A stretch of DNA of 64,000 nt, from positions 115,147 to 179,146 of the forward strand of contig NZ_QNUF01000009.1 of assembly GCF_003385455.1 (NCBI RefSeq), given 5' to 3'. Source of the stretch: Chryseobacterium rhizosphaerae. Its GTDB lineage: Bacteria; Bacteroidota; Bacteroidia; Flavobacteriales; Weeksellaceae. Positions 42,941 through 51,441 of this stretch are shown here, piece by piece. Positions within the stretch are counted from its first letter, which is position 1. Each line of letters opens with the position of its first letter. The notes below the pieces were generated by a model. It was not told where the DNA came from, did not search any database, and saw nothing but the letters and a program-made list of their open reading frames with translations. A program made the position numbers and the translations under genes.

Positions 42941-45544
42941 TTAAATATGTAATGCTTTTTGGTAAGCATTTTCTAATCCATCCAGGTTTTTACCTCCGGC
43001 AGTTGCAAAACCTGGGTTTCCACCACCACCACCTTGGATCTCTTTAGCAAGATCTTTTACGATAGCTCCGGCCTGATAATCTGCTGCTAGATCATCAGAT
43101 ACTCCTACAGTGATCATAGGTTTTCCGTCTGCATCAGAAAGAATGATGGTCACAGAAGTTGGGATTTCTCTTTTCAGCTGGAATACGATGTCTTTAACAG
43201 AACCTGCATCCAAAGAAGTTTTCTTTACCAAAAGCTGTTTGTTTCCCTTCTGCTCATAAGCATTTTTCCAGTCGCCGATTTCTCCTTTTGCCTTCTCTTT
43301 TTTTAGAGCATCTACTTCAGATTTTAATGATGCATTTTCTTCGATAAGTTTTTCGATAGATCTTACTACATCTTTAGACTTCAGTAATTGAGAAAGCTCA
43401 ATTATCTGCTGTTCCAGGTTTTTGAAATATTCTTCAGATTTATCACCAGAAATCGCTTCAATTCTTCTGATTCCTGCAGCAGCAGAACCTTCAGAAGTGA
43501 TTTTGAAGTGACCAATTTCACTGGTGTTTTTTACGTGAGTTCCTCCGCAAAGTTCTTTTGAACTCCCAAATTGGATCATTCTCACACTGTCACCATATTT
43601 TTCACCAAACAAAGCCATTGCTCCTTTCTCCAAAGCCTCCTTAATGGGAATACTTCTGAATTCCTGTAAAGCAATACTTTCTTTGATCTTATGATTTACT
43701 TTTTCTTCAATTAAAGCTAATTCTTCTTCCGTCATTTTATTGAAATGAGAGAAATCGAAACGAAGATAATCAGGACCTACATAAGAACCTTTCTGTTCTA
43801 CGTGAGTTCCTAAAACATCTCTTAATGCCTCATGTAAAAGGTGAGTCACGGAGTGGTTGGCCTGAGAATTTTTTCTGTCAGAAGCATTTACTTTAGCGTA
43901 GAAAACCGCTCCTGCATCTTTTGGAAGACCGTTGATCAATGAAATAATCAATCCGTTTTCTTTCTTCGTTTCCAATACTTCAAAACTTTCAGCAGCATTT
44001 TCCAGCATTCCTTTATCTCCAACTTGTCCACCACCTTCAGGATAGAATGGAGAGCTGCTCAGTACTACCTGATAAAATTCTCCGTCTTTATTTTCTACCT
44101 TTCTGTATCGGGTAATATAGGTTTCGGATTCCGTTTGGTCATATCCAACGAATGTTTCCGGCTTTTCTTCTAAAACTACCCAATCGTATACTTTTTGAGC
44201 AGAGTCAGATTTGGAACGTTGTTTCTGCTTTTCCATCTCAGCTTTAAACCCAGCCTCATCAATGGTTAATCCTTTTTCCTCAGCAATAATTCTTGTTAAG
44301 TCATCTGGGAAACCATAGGTATCATACAGTTCGAAAACTTCCTCGCTTGGTAATACTTTTAAATCATCAGCAATGGTCTGCTGAATTAATTTTTCAACTC
44401 TGATCAGTCCGTTTTCAATGGTTTTTAAGAATGATTCTTCCTCACTTTTAATAACTTCTGAAACCAGTTTGCCTTGTTTCTCCAATTCAGGGAAGAATTT
44501 ACCCATTTGATCCTGAAGAACAGTTACCAATTCAAAAAGGAAAGGTTCTTTCATTCCCAGGAATCTGTAAGCATAAGAAATACCTCTTCTTAAAATCCTT
44601 CTGATAACGTATCCGGCACCTCCGTTGGAAGGCAGTTGTCCGTCAGCTATAGCAAAAGAAACCGCTCTGATGTGGTCTACCACCACACGGATAGCAATAT
44701 CTTTTTCGTCCTCTAGAATACCTGTATATTTTTTACCGGAAAGTTCTTCTACTTTTGAGATCAGCGGTGTAAAAACGTCAGTGTCATAATTGGAAGACTT
44801 TCCTTGAAGTGCCATACAAAGACGCTCAAAGCCCATCCCTGTATCCACATGCTGAGCAGGAAGTTTTTCCAAAGATTTGTCTGCTTTTCTGTTGAATTCC
44901 ATGAAAACCAGATTCCATACTTCCACTACCTGTGGATGATCCTGATTTACCAGTGTAATCCCGGGAACAGCAGCTTTTTCTTCCGGAGTCCTTAAATCGA
45001 TATGGATCTCTGAACACGGTCCACATGGTCCGCTTTCACCCATTTCCCAGAAATTATCTTTTTTATTTCCATTAATGATTCTGTCCTCCGAAATATGAGA
45101 TTTCCAGAAGTCATAAGCATCCTGGTCTCTGTCAAGATTTTCAGAAGCATCCCCTTCAAAAATAGTGACATATAAATTGTCTTTTGGAATTCCGTATACA
45201 TCAACTAATAATTCCCAGGCAAAAGCAATAGCCTCTTTTTTAAAGTAATCCCCGAAAGACCAGTTTCCTAACATTTCGAACATGGTATGGTGATAAGTAT
45301 CTCTACCTACATCATCCAGGTCATTATGCTTCCCTGAAACTCTCAGACACTTTTGTGTATCGGCAATTCTTGGGGCGGTAGGCGTTTTGTAGCCTAAGAA
45401 AAAATCTTTGAACTGCGTCATTCCTGAGTTGGAAAACATAAGGGTAGGGTCGTCTTTCAGCACAATAGGAGCTGAAGGAACGATCAGGTGGTCTTTACTT
45501 TTAAAATAATCTAAAAATTTTTGACGTATCTCTTGTGATGTCAT
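42941..45544 (-). CDS. alaS: Alanyl-tRNA synthetase
   Basis: 867 residues. The class II catalytic core opens the protein (FLDYFKSKDHLIVPSAP, FSNSGMTQFKDFFLG). The editing domain has the zinc-binding HSVTHLLHEAL and CGGTHVKNTSEIGHF motifs, and the C-Ala domain closes it with a Gly-rich GGGGGNPGFATAGG. It is complete and of normal length, with its own terminator. Confidence 0.97.
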   Translation of the reverse strand: MTSQEIRQKFLDYFKSKDHLIVPSAPIVLKDDPTLMFSNSGMTQFKDFFLGYKTPTAPRIADTQKCLRVSGKHNDLDDVGRDTYHHTMFEMLGNWSFGDYFKKEAIAFAWELLVDVYGIPKDNLYVTIFEGDASENLDRDQDAYDFWKSHISEDRIINGNKKDNFWEMGESGPCGPCSEIHIDLRTPEEKAAVPGITLVNQDHPQVVEVWNLVFMEFNRKADKSLEKLPAQHVDTGMGFERLCMALQGKSSNYDTDVFTPLISKVEELSGKKYTGILEDEKDIAIRVVVDHIRAVSFAIADGQLPSNGGAGYVIRRILRRGISYAYRFLGMKEPFLFELVTVLQDQMGKFFPELEKQGKLVSEVIKSEEESFLKTIENGLIRVEKLIQQTIADDLKVLPSEEVFELYDTYGFPDDLTRIIAEEKGLTIDEAGFKAEMEKQKQRSKSDSAQKVYDWVVLEEKPETFVGYDQTESETYITRYRKVENKDGEFYQVVLSSSPFYPEGGGQVGDKGMLENAAESFEVLETKKENGLIISLINGLPKDAGAVFYAKVNASDRKNSQANHSVTHLLHEALRDVLGTHVEQKGSYVGPDYLRFDFSHFNKMTEEELALIEEKVNHKIKESIALQEFRSIPIKEALEKGAMALFGEKYGDSVRMIQFGSSKELCGGTHVKNTSEIGHFKITSEGSAAAGIRRIEAISGDKSEEYFKNLEQQIIELSQLLKSKDVVRSIEKLIEENASLKSEVDALKKEKAKGEIGDWKNAYEQKGNKQLLVKKTSLDAGSVKDIVFQLKREIPTSVTIILSDADGKPMITVGVSDDLAADYQAGAIVKDLAKEIQGGGGGNPGFATAGGKNLDGLENAYQKALHI

Positions 45545-45772
45545 AGTATTGCTTTTGCTTTTTAACGTATCAAATTTTGATAAGATGCAAATTTAATGTT
45601 TTTAGGTGATTTAATATCTACTATTGAATATTTTCGGATAGGTTTTATCAAATGTCCGGCATAATAATCAGGTATGGCTTTTATTTTTAGCCACGGGGAT
45701 GCTCATAAAAGGATTATATGGGTTCGGGCAATCAGGCTTATGATAAAATAAATAATCATTATTCAGTATAAC

Positions 45773-45804
45773 TTTGCAATTTTCCATTTAACTTATTACC
45801 TTCG
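45773..45804 (+). promoter_or_regulatory. Promoter of the ECF sigma operon
   Basis: TTTG at 45773-45776 and TACCTTCG at 45797-45804, 20 bases apart, fit the housekeeping -33/-7 pattern with one mismatch. No other feature is seen in the 295-base gap to alaS. Confidence 0.5.
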
Positions 45805-45839
45805 TTATGATCCGAATAAGATAAAAATAAACATAAGAA

Positions 45840-46394
45840 ATGATGAAAAATGAGGTGCTGAAAAACTGGATAGAACAATATTCAGAACCGCTTTTAAAGA
45901 AGGCTTTTTATCTGCTTTCGGATAAAGAAGAAGCACAGGATATAGTTCAGGATGTATTCATCGTAGCATTTTCATCATACGATTCTTTTGGAGGAAAAAG
46001 CCAGCCGCTGACCTGGCTGATGGCCATTTTAAAAAGGAAAGTTGCTGATTTTTACCGTAAAAAATACAGATCTGAACCCAATATCAGGCTTGATCATTTT
46101 TTTGATGAAACAGGTTCATGGAAAAATAATGATGTATTGAATGACTGGAATGCTGCAGGCAAAGAATCTGAACTTCTGGATGATCAGGATTTTAATAAGA
46201 CGTTGGAAGAATGTATGGAAGAACTGCCTTCCAGATGGAAAATCCTCTTGAAAATGTATTATATTGAAGAAAAAAAAGCACCTGAGGTGAGTCAGGAATT
46301 TAATGTTTCAACGACTAACCTTTGGAAGATCTTGCAACGAAGCCGTATGCAGCTTAGAGAATGTCTGGAATTTAACTGGTTTTCAAGATTATAA
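45840..46394 (+). CDS. ECF-type RNA polymerase sigma factor
   Basis: 184 residues with region 2 (KEEAQDIVQDVFIVAFSSYDSFGGKSQPLTWLMAILKRKVADFYRKK) and region 4 (EECMEELPSRWKILLKMYYIEEKKAPEVSQEFNVSTTNLWKILQRSRMQLRECLE in pieces). It is followed two bases later by a small zinc-motif protein gene, then by RclC-like and Msr genes, which suggests an oxidative-stress regulon. The start may be this ATG or the next codon. Confidence 0.9.
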   Translation: MMKNEVLKNWIEQYSEPLLKKAFYLLSDKEEAQDIVQDVFIVAFSSYDSFGGKSQPLTWLMAILKRKVADFYRKKYRSEPNIRLDHFFDETGSWKNNDVLNDWNAAGKESELLDDQDFNKTLEECMEELPSRWKILLKMYYIEEKKAPEVSQEFNVSTTNLWKILQRSRMQLRECLEFNWFSRL

Positions 46395-46396
46395 CA

Positions 46397-46672
46397 ATGA
46401 CAATGGTAAAGAAAGTTCTACATCTATTATTTCTACCATGCAGTGAAGCCACACTGCTCATGGAAAAACGTAATGCCCAGGCTATTTCTTCCAAAGAAAA
46501 CTGGAAACTCAGCATGCATCTTATGATTTGCAAATGGTGTAAGATGTACAATAAAAAACTGGCATTACTGGATACCCTATTTAAAAAGACCCTTTCTGAA
46601 AAGGAATCTGAAATTAAAGAATCTGATATACAGGATTTTAAAAATAGAATGATTGAAAAATTAGATTTTTAA
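46397..46672 (+). CDS. Putative zinc-binding anti-sigma factor
   Basis: 91 residues carrying the ZAS-type signature: Cys15, then His41-x3-Cys45-x2-Cys48 (HLMICKWC). No membrane segment is present, so it would be a soluble, redox-sensitive anti-sigma factor of the RsrA kind. It begins two bases after the sigma gene, the usual arrangement for such pairs. The start could be Met1 or Met3. Confidence 0.75.
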   Translation: MTMVKKVLHLLFLPCSEATLLMEKRNAQAISSKENWKLSMHLMICKWCKMYNKKLALLDTLFKKTLSEKESEIKESDIQDFKNRMIEKLDF

Positions 46673-46682
46673 AAAAATCTTG

Positions 46683-46721
46683 TCAGGATTTCGAAATAGC
46701 TCCGACTATACTTTTGAAAAT
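46683..46721 (+). promoter_or_regulatory. Possible internal promoter before rclC-like gene
   Basis: The 79-base gap holds TACTTTTG near 46698-46705, a -7-like box, and further upstream GTCAGGATTTCG and CTCCGACTA, which could be -35 and -10 of the adjacent ECF sigma factor. Neither is certain. Confidence 0.3.
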
Positions 46722-46751
46722 AAAAAAGTATAATTTAAAAAATGTAAAAAC

Positions 46752-47192
46752 ATGGTCGGAACAACACAATCTAATGAAAACACAAACAGATCCTCATTAG
46801 GATATTATGTCTCGCTTTTTGGAGCAGCTCTTATTTTGCTCTGGATCGGTATTTTCAAATTTACCCCCACTGAAGCCGTTTCTATAAAACCATTAGTAGA
46901 AAACCATTTTCTAACTTTTTTCGTATATAAGATTATGAGCGTTCAGGCAGTGTCAAATCTTATCGGAACGATAGAAATTATCATTGCTTTATTACTGATA
47001 TTTAGTGTGAAATTTGCTGTATTGAAAAAGTATGCCGGAATAGGAATGATAGTGACATTTTTGGTAACGTTAAGTTATCTCTTTACAAGCCCGGGAATGT
47101 GGAAAATAGTGGATGGTGTACCTGTAACCGACTTCTTTATTTTAAAAGATCTCATGCTTTTAGGATTTGGGCTCATGGTCATTCAAAAATAA
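46752..47192 (+). CDS. RclC/YkgB-like DUF417 membrane protein
   Basis: 146 residues with four hydrophobic segments and the DUF417 features [29 protein letters not shown] and [14 protein letters not shown]. RclC of E. coli is needed for survival of reactive chlorine stress. It is followed by an MsrA-MsrB fusion, which repairs methionine oxidised by the same agents, so the two fit one response. Confidence 0.85.
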   Translation: MVGTTQSNENTNRSSLGYYVSLFGAALILLWIGIFKFTPTEAVSIKPLVENHFLTFFVYKIMSVQAVSNLIGTIEIIIALLLIFSVKFAVLKKYAGIGMIVTFLVTLSYLFTSPGMWKIVDGVPVTDFFILKDLMLLGFGLMVIQK

Positions 47193-47197
47193 TAAAA

Positions 47198-48325
47198 ATG
47201 AATAAAAATAAAAAAATGAAAAATATATTAATTGTACTCGGAATTATTCTGGGTATTGCAGTCTTTGCTGCAGGTTCCGGACTGTTTAAAAATAAGAAAT
47301 CCGGAAAAGAAGAAATAAAAAAAGAAAATCAGGAAACTATGGATAATAAAAATGTCAGAGAAATTTATTTTGCAGGTGGATGTTTCTGGGGAACAGAACA
47401 TTTCTTTCAGCAGATTCGTGGAGTAGTGGGAACAGAAGTTGGATATGCCAACGGAAATACACAGAATCCTACCTATGAAGAAGTGGTAAGCCATACCACA
47501 GGTTTTGCAGAAACAGTAAAAGTAAAATATGATCCTGAACAGGTTGACCTGAAACTGTTGATTGACCTTTATTTTAAAACCATTGATCCTACCAGTAAGG
47601 ACCAGCAGGGAAACGACCGAGGAAATCAGTACCGTACAGGAATTTATTTTAAAGATAAAAATGATGAAGCTGTCGTAAAAGGAGAAGTTGAGAAATTAGC
47701 GAAAAACTACACTAAACCAGTAGTGGTAGAAACTGTTGCTTTGAAAAATTTCTACAGAGCAGAAGACTATCACCAAGATTATCTGGATAAAAATCCGGGA
47801 GGTTACTGTCATATTGAACCGGGACTTTTTGAAATGGCCAAAAAAGCAAACCCTCTTCCGAAAGCTGCACCGAAAGTACAGTATGAGAAACAGGACAAAA
47901 AAGTTTTGAAAGAAAAACTCACTGCCGAACAATATAATGTAACTCAGGAAAATGGTACGGAAAGACCTTTTCAAAATGAATACTGGAATGAAACCCGTGA
48001 AGGAATTTATGTAGACATCACTACTGGAGAACCTTTATTTATTTCAACAGATAAATTTGAGTCAGGATGTGGATGGCCTAGTTTCTCTAAACCCATTACG
48101 AAAAAATTAATCGACGAAAAACTGGACAAGTCGCAAGGTATGACTAGAGTAGAGGTAAGAAGTAAAACAGGAGATGCTCATTTGGGACATGTCTTTAATG
48201 ACGGTCCTGAAGATAAAGGAGGATTGCGTTACTGTATCAACAGTGCGTCCCTGAAGTTTATTCCAAAAGCAGATATGCAGAAAAAAGGATACGGAGAATA
48301 TATTCCACTATTAGATAAAAAGTAA
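47198..48325 (+). CDS. msrAB: Peptide methionine sulfoxide reductase MsrA-MsrB fusion
   Basis: 375 residues from [10 protein letters not shown] reject an upstream in-frame start that would run through the RclC gene. A hydrophobic anchor or signal (about 8-27) places it in the envelope. MsrA (about 50-205) has the catalytic Cys in [10 protein letters not shown]. MsrB (about 240-375) has [10 protein letters not shown] and the catalytic Cys of [11 protein letters not shown]; its usual zinc CxxC pairs are absent. It repairs both R- and S-methionine sulfoxide. A terminator follows at once. Confidence 0.93.
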   Translation: MNKNKKMKNILIVLGIILGIAVFAAGSGLFKNKKSGKEEIKKENQETMDNKNVREIYFAGGCFWGTEHFFQQIRGVVGTEVGYANGNTQNPTYEEVVSHTTGFAETVKVKYDPEQVDLKLLIDLYFKTIDPTSKDQQGNDRGNQYRTGIYFKDKNDEAVVKGEVEKLAKNYTKPVVVETVALKNFYRAEDYHQDYLDKNPGGYCHIEPGLFEMAKKANPLPKAAPKVQYEKQDKKVLKEKLTAEQYNVTQENGTERPFQNEYWNETREGIYVDITTGEPLFISTDKFESGCGWPSFSKPITKKLIDEKLDKSQGMTRVEVRSKTGDAHLGHVFNDGPEDKGGLRYCINSASLKFIPKADMQKKGYGEYIPLLDKK

Positions 48326-48332
48326 AGTGAAA

Positions 48333-48362
48333 GAAAGGCTGCCATCAGGCGGCCTTTTATTT
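48333..48362 (+). terminator. Terminator after msrAB
   Basis: Stem AAGGCTGCC / GGCGGCCTT (one G-T pair), loop ATCA, followed by T-rich sequence, directly after the stop. Confidence 0.85.
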
Positions 48363-48482
48363 TAAACTTAATAACGTTTTAATTGACGGTTTTCTTTAAT
48401 GCTGAATTAGAAATAAACTGTTTCTGATTTATGAAAATCAAAAAGAATAGTGAGTTAGATTATATATTTAAGATTAAAATAT

Positions 48483-48490
48483 TAAATTTG
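48483..48490 (+). promoter_or_regulatory. Candidate -7 box of AAA protein gene
   Basis: TAAATTTG is an exact TAnnTTTG match 19 bases before the ATG at 48510. A -33 element is not clear. Confidence 0.4.
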
Positions 48491-48509
48491 ATAGAACTAA
48501 TAGGGAAAT

Positions 48510-49865
48510 ATGAAGTTAATTGAACTGGCAGAAGAGTTGAAAGTCTCTGCAGAAGCGATCAAACAGTTTATACAGGATTTTGACCTTGAGTTGGTAGACT
48601 GTATCAGTACGAATTTTGAAGTGAAAGAAGATTTTGAAAAATTCGCTCGTGAAAACCTGGATTTTTTAAAGCTCTATGAAAAAGATCTTGATAAAAATAA
48701 AACTCTGGAGCAGATTGCTGAGGTAATTAATCAGCCTAAAGAAAAAGTGGAAAAAGCAATTAAGGACAATAATCCTAATATTTTTGACAATGGCTTTTTC
48801 AAATCCTCTATTTCAAGTTATAGCATTGATAATAAACTAGGAGGAAATTATCAGTTTGTCTATGATTATTTTGGGCATAAGACAAGTCTGAAAAAAAGAG
48901 ATTTTATAGGGTATAGAGATTTGTTTTTCTACACTTCGGCGGTTTTAGAGCCTTTTCTGAATCCTCAGCAGATCAAAGACTGGGGAATCAATAAACCGGC
49001 AGGGATTATTTTATATGGACCTCCCGGAAGTGGGAAGATTTTCTGGGCCAATAAAATTGCTGAAATCATAGGATACAGTTTTAAAGAAGTCAAAAAGCAC
49101 TATTTAGGAACGTCTCTGATTGATGGGAATGAAATTAATTTCAGTGACTTTCTGATGTCTATGATGAAAGAAAATAAATTACTGCTTTTTCTCGATGATT
49201 TTGACGAAATTATGATGCAGAGAAAAGCAGAGACAGATATTGCTTCCTGTAATCTTGAAGCCCAGGAACTTATCCTTCATTATATCGGAAAATTTGAAAA
49301 AGAAGGAGTGTTGATGGTTGGATCTGCCAATTCTGTGTCAGAAATAGATGAGGAGATTCTAGCACCGGGAAGATTTGATGTGATGATACCTATATTCCCT
49401 CCCAATGCTTCAGAACGGTCAGAAATTATTTTATATGCGATGACCAGAGGCCTGGAAGAGGATTCTCTCCTGTACAAAATTCTCATTTACAATAAAGCGG
49501 ATAAAGTTCCGTTCTGGCACGAGATTTCATCAAAAATGAAAGCTTTCAGCAATACCATGCTGATTGATTTTACTCAAAGTCTGAAAAAAAGAATTAAAAA
49601 TCTATACCAGAGAACAAAGAATGAAAAGCTTAAAATTGATCAGGGGCTTTTGAATGCTGCTCTCAGAGATGCTGCAGGGAAACTTACCGAAGAATATCTT
49701 GATCAGGTAGCCCGATTTTTAGCTGATGCCATTATCAATAATTTTGATGAATTCCAGTTTAGAATCAAGGCACTTAAAGCAGAACTGGAAACTTATAAAG
49801 TCGTGGAAGAATCAAGACGGGCTATAGGTTTCTCTCATAATGATGAGGAGAAGAAGACTAAGTAG
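48510..49865 (+). CDS. AAA-family ATPase-like protein with IF2_N-like N-terminus
   Basis: 451 residues. The opening MKLIELAEELKVSAEAIKQFI resembles the small IF2_N domain found at the start of translation factor IF-2. The AAA core starts near 160: Walker A is GPPGSGKI (Ile replaces the usual Thr/Ser after Lys), Walker B LLLFLDDFDEI, sensor 1 GSANS, and an Arg finger in APGRFDV. A charged helical tail ends KKTK. The missing Thr/Ser may impair Mg binding. The target is unknown; it stands alone between msrAB and a heptad repeat. Confidence 0.75.
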   Translation: MKLIELAEELKVSAEAIKQFIQDFDLELVDCISTNFEVKEDFEKFARENLDFLKLYEKDLDKNKTLEQIAEVINQPKEKVEKAIKDNNPNIFDNGFFKSSISSYSIDNKLGGNYQFVYDYFGHKTSLKKRDFIGYRDLFFYTSAVLEPFLNPQQIKDWGINKPAGIILYGPPGSGKIFWANKIAEIIGYSFKEVKKHYLGTSLIDGNEINFSDFLMSMMKENKLLLFLDDFDEIMMQRKAETDIASCNLEAQELILHYIGKFEKEGVLMVGSANSVSEIDEEILAPGRFDVMIPIFPPNASERSEIILYAMTRGLEEDSLLYKILIYNKADKVPFWHEISSKMKAFSNTMLIDFTQSLKKRIKNLYQRTKNEKLKIDQGLLNAALRDAAGKLTEEYLDQVARFLADAIINNFDEFQFRIKALKAELETYKVVEESRRAIGFSHNDEEKKTK

Positions 49866-50060
49866 AGGATTCGGGGTTCGAGATGCGAGATGCGGATTTA
49901 AGAGTGTGTGATACTGGATACAAGGTTTAATAGGATGTGATCTGAAATCTGATGTCTGATATCTTGGTTCTTGACTCTTGACTCTTATCCCTTATCTCCA
50001 CTCTCAACGTCTCATGTCTCAAATCTATACATTCTACATTATACATTACACATTGTACAA
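49866..50060. repeat. Heptad-phased intergenic repeat, site D
   Basis: The whole gap reads in 7-base units with no phase loss: GCGAGAT GCGGATT, TCTGATG TCTGATA, TCTTGAC TCTTGAC, CTATACA TTCTACA TTATACA TTACACA TTGTACA. Left units are G-rich and right units pyrimidine-rich. It shares GATTCGGGGT and GGGGTTCGAGAT with site B and ATTATACAT with site A. It runs up to the start codon of the oxidoreductase, so an apparent N-terminal extension of that gene is translated repeat. Confidence 0.8.
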
Positions 50061-51167
50061 ATGATCAGCATCTGGGAACTAGAAACCTTTTACAGTAAAA
50101 GAGATATTATCATTATAGGAGCAGGTTTTTCCGGGCTTTGGACTGCTATTTCCATTAAAGAAAAATATCCTGAAAAATCAGTGTTGATTATCGAGCGCCA
50201 TGCAGTGCCACTTGGGGCTTCAACGCGCAATGCCGGATTTGCCTGTTTTGGAAGCCTGACAGAGGTAATTGCCGATGCTCAAAAGATGGGGTGGGAAAAG
50301 ACCCTGGATTTGGTTGCCATGAGGTTTAATGGGCTTCAGAAGATCAGGGAATATTTTAAAAGTGACGAGATAGACTTTGAACTTAGTGGAGGATATGAAA
50401 TTTTGAATAATGAAGAGCCTTTACAGCATCTTGATATCGTTAATGAAAAACTGAGATCTGTTACCGGACTTGAAAAAACCTATCATCTGAAACAGGATAA
50501 AATAGAAGACTTCGGTTTGGGAAAATCAAAGTTTCTGATTGAAAATATCTGTGAAGGAAGTTTACATTCCGGGAAACTGCTGCAGAAGCTTTTAGAAAAA
50601 TGCCATGAACTTAAAGTGGGGTTTTTATTCGGTACAGCAGTGGAGAATATTGACGAAAACTCTGATGAGGTGCTGGTCTATCTTTCAGAAGATCTTTCTG
50701 TAAAAACAGATCAGCTGATATACTGTACCAATGCTTTCAGTTCAAAATTCCTGGAAAAAGAAGAGATTATCCCAGCCCGTGGACAGATTCTTCTTACAGA
50801 GCCTATAGAAAACCTGAAATTAAAAGGTACATTTCATTACGACGAAGGATTCTATTATTTCAGGAATTTAGGAAACAGGGTTTTGTTGGGAGGAGGTCGG
50901 AATCAGGATTTTAAAACAGAAGAAACTACAACCTTTGAAACCACCGAATTCTTGCAGAATCACCTGGAAAACTTTTTAAAAGAAGTGATCTTACCGAATC
51001 ATGAATATAAAATAGCCCTCCGATGGTCAGGAATCATGGCCATGGGATCAGAAAAAACACCTATCATAAAACAGCTTTCAGAAAAACAGTTCTGTGCAGT
51101 AAGGCTTTCCGGAATGGGAGTGGCGCTCGCTCCAAAGATTGGGGAAATAGTGGCGGAGATGATTTAG
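50061..51167 (+). CDS. FAD-dependent oxidoreductase, DAO family
   Basis: About 368 residues from MISIWELETFYSKRD. The FAD loop IIIGAGFSGLWTAISIKEKYPEKSV and the GASTRNAGFACFG block mark the D-amino-acid/glycine-oxidase-like family. RNLGNRVLLGGGRNQDF and the end GMGVALAPKIGEIVAEMI are typical. An in-frame start 30 codons upstream exists but lies in the heptad repeat. Substrate unknown. It is flanked on both sides by heptad repeats. Confidence 0.85.
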   Translation: MISIWELETFYSKRDIIIIGAGFSGLWTAISIKEKYPEKSVLIIERHAVPLGASTRNAGFACFGSLTEVIADAQKMGWEKTLDLVAMRFNGLQKIREYFKSDEIDFELSGGYEILNNEEPLQHLDIVNEKLRSVTGLEKTYHLKQDKIEDFGLGKSKFLIENICEGSLHSGKLLQKLLEKCHELKVGFLFGTAVENIDENSDEVLVYLSEDLSVKTDQLIYCTNAFSSKFLEKEEIIPARGQILLTEPIENLKLKGTFHYDEGFYYFRNLGNRVLLGGGRNQDFKTEETTTFETTEFLQNHLENFLKEVILPNHEYKIALRWSGIMAMGSEKTPIIKQLSEKQFCAVRLSGMGVALAPKIGEIVAEMI

Positions 51168-51416
51168 TGCAGATATCAGATGTCAGATGTCAGATGTCAG
51201 ATTTCAGATTTCAGAAGTTGACGTTGGGGTATTAGATTTTAAAGAATCAAGAGCCAAGAATTAAGAATAAAGAACAAAAATAAGAGGTAAAGAGGTATAA
51301 TACCTCCCCTTACATCTTAATATCCGGCATTTCGTACCCCGTATCCCGTATCTCGTACCCCGAATCTCTCACCTCACAACACTTTCAACTTTGACCTCTC
51401 AACTCTAAAAGAAATC
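51168..51416. repeat. Heptad-phased intergenic repeat, site E
   Basis: About 250 bp in 7-base phase: TGTCAGA three times then TTTCAGA twice, GAATCAA GAGCCAA GAATTAA GAATAAA GAACAAA, a central palindrome GAGGTATAATACCTC, then TACCCCG TATCCCG TATCTCG TACCCCG and AATCTCT. Left units are purine-rich and right units pyrimidine-rich. ACCCCGAATCTC is shared with site A and, as complement, with site B. Confidence 0.82.
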
Positions 51417-51418
51417 CG

Positions 51419-51426
51419 TATTTTTG
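51419..51426 (+). promoter_or_regulatory. -7 box of prfB
   Basis: TATTTTTG is an exact TAnnTTTG match 16 bases before the GTG start of prfB; the leader would be about 10 bases long. Confidence 0.55.
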
Positions 51427-51441
51427 CAAAAAGAATAAATC

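Noticed and set aside
47099..47197. Upstream start for the MsrA-MsrB fusion
   Set aside because: It would run through the end of the RclC-like gene in another frame; a signal-like start exists at 47198.
49971..50060. N-terminal extension of the FAD oxidoreductase
   Set aside because: The extra 30 residues are translated heptad repeat; the family opening starts at the ATG at 50061.
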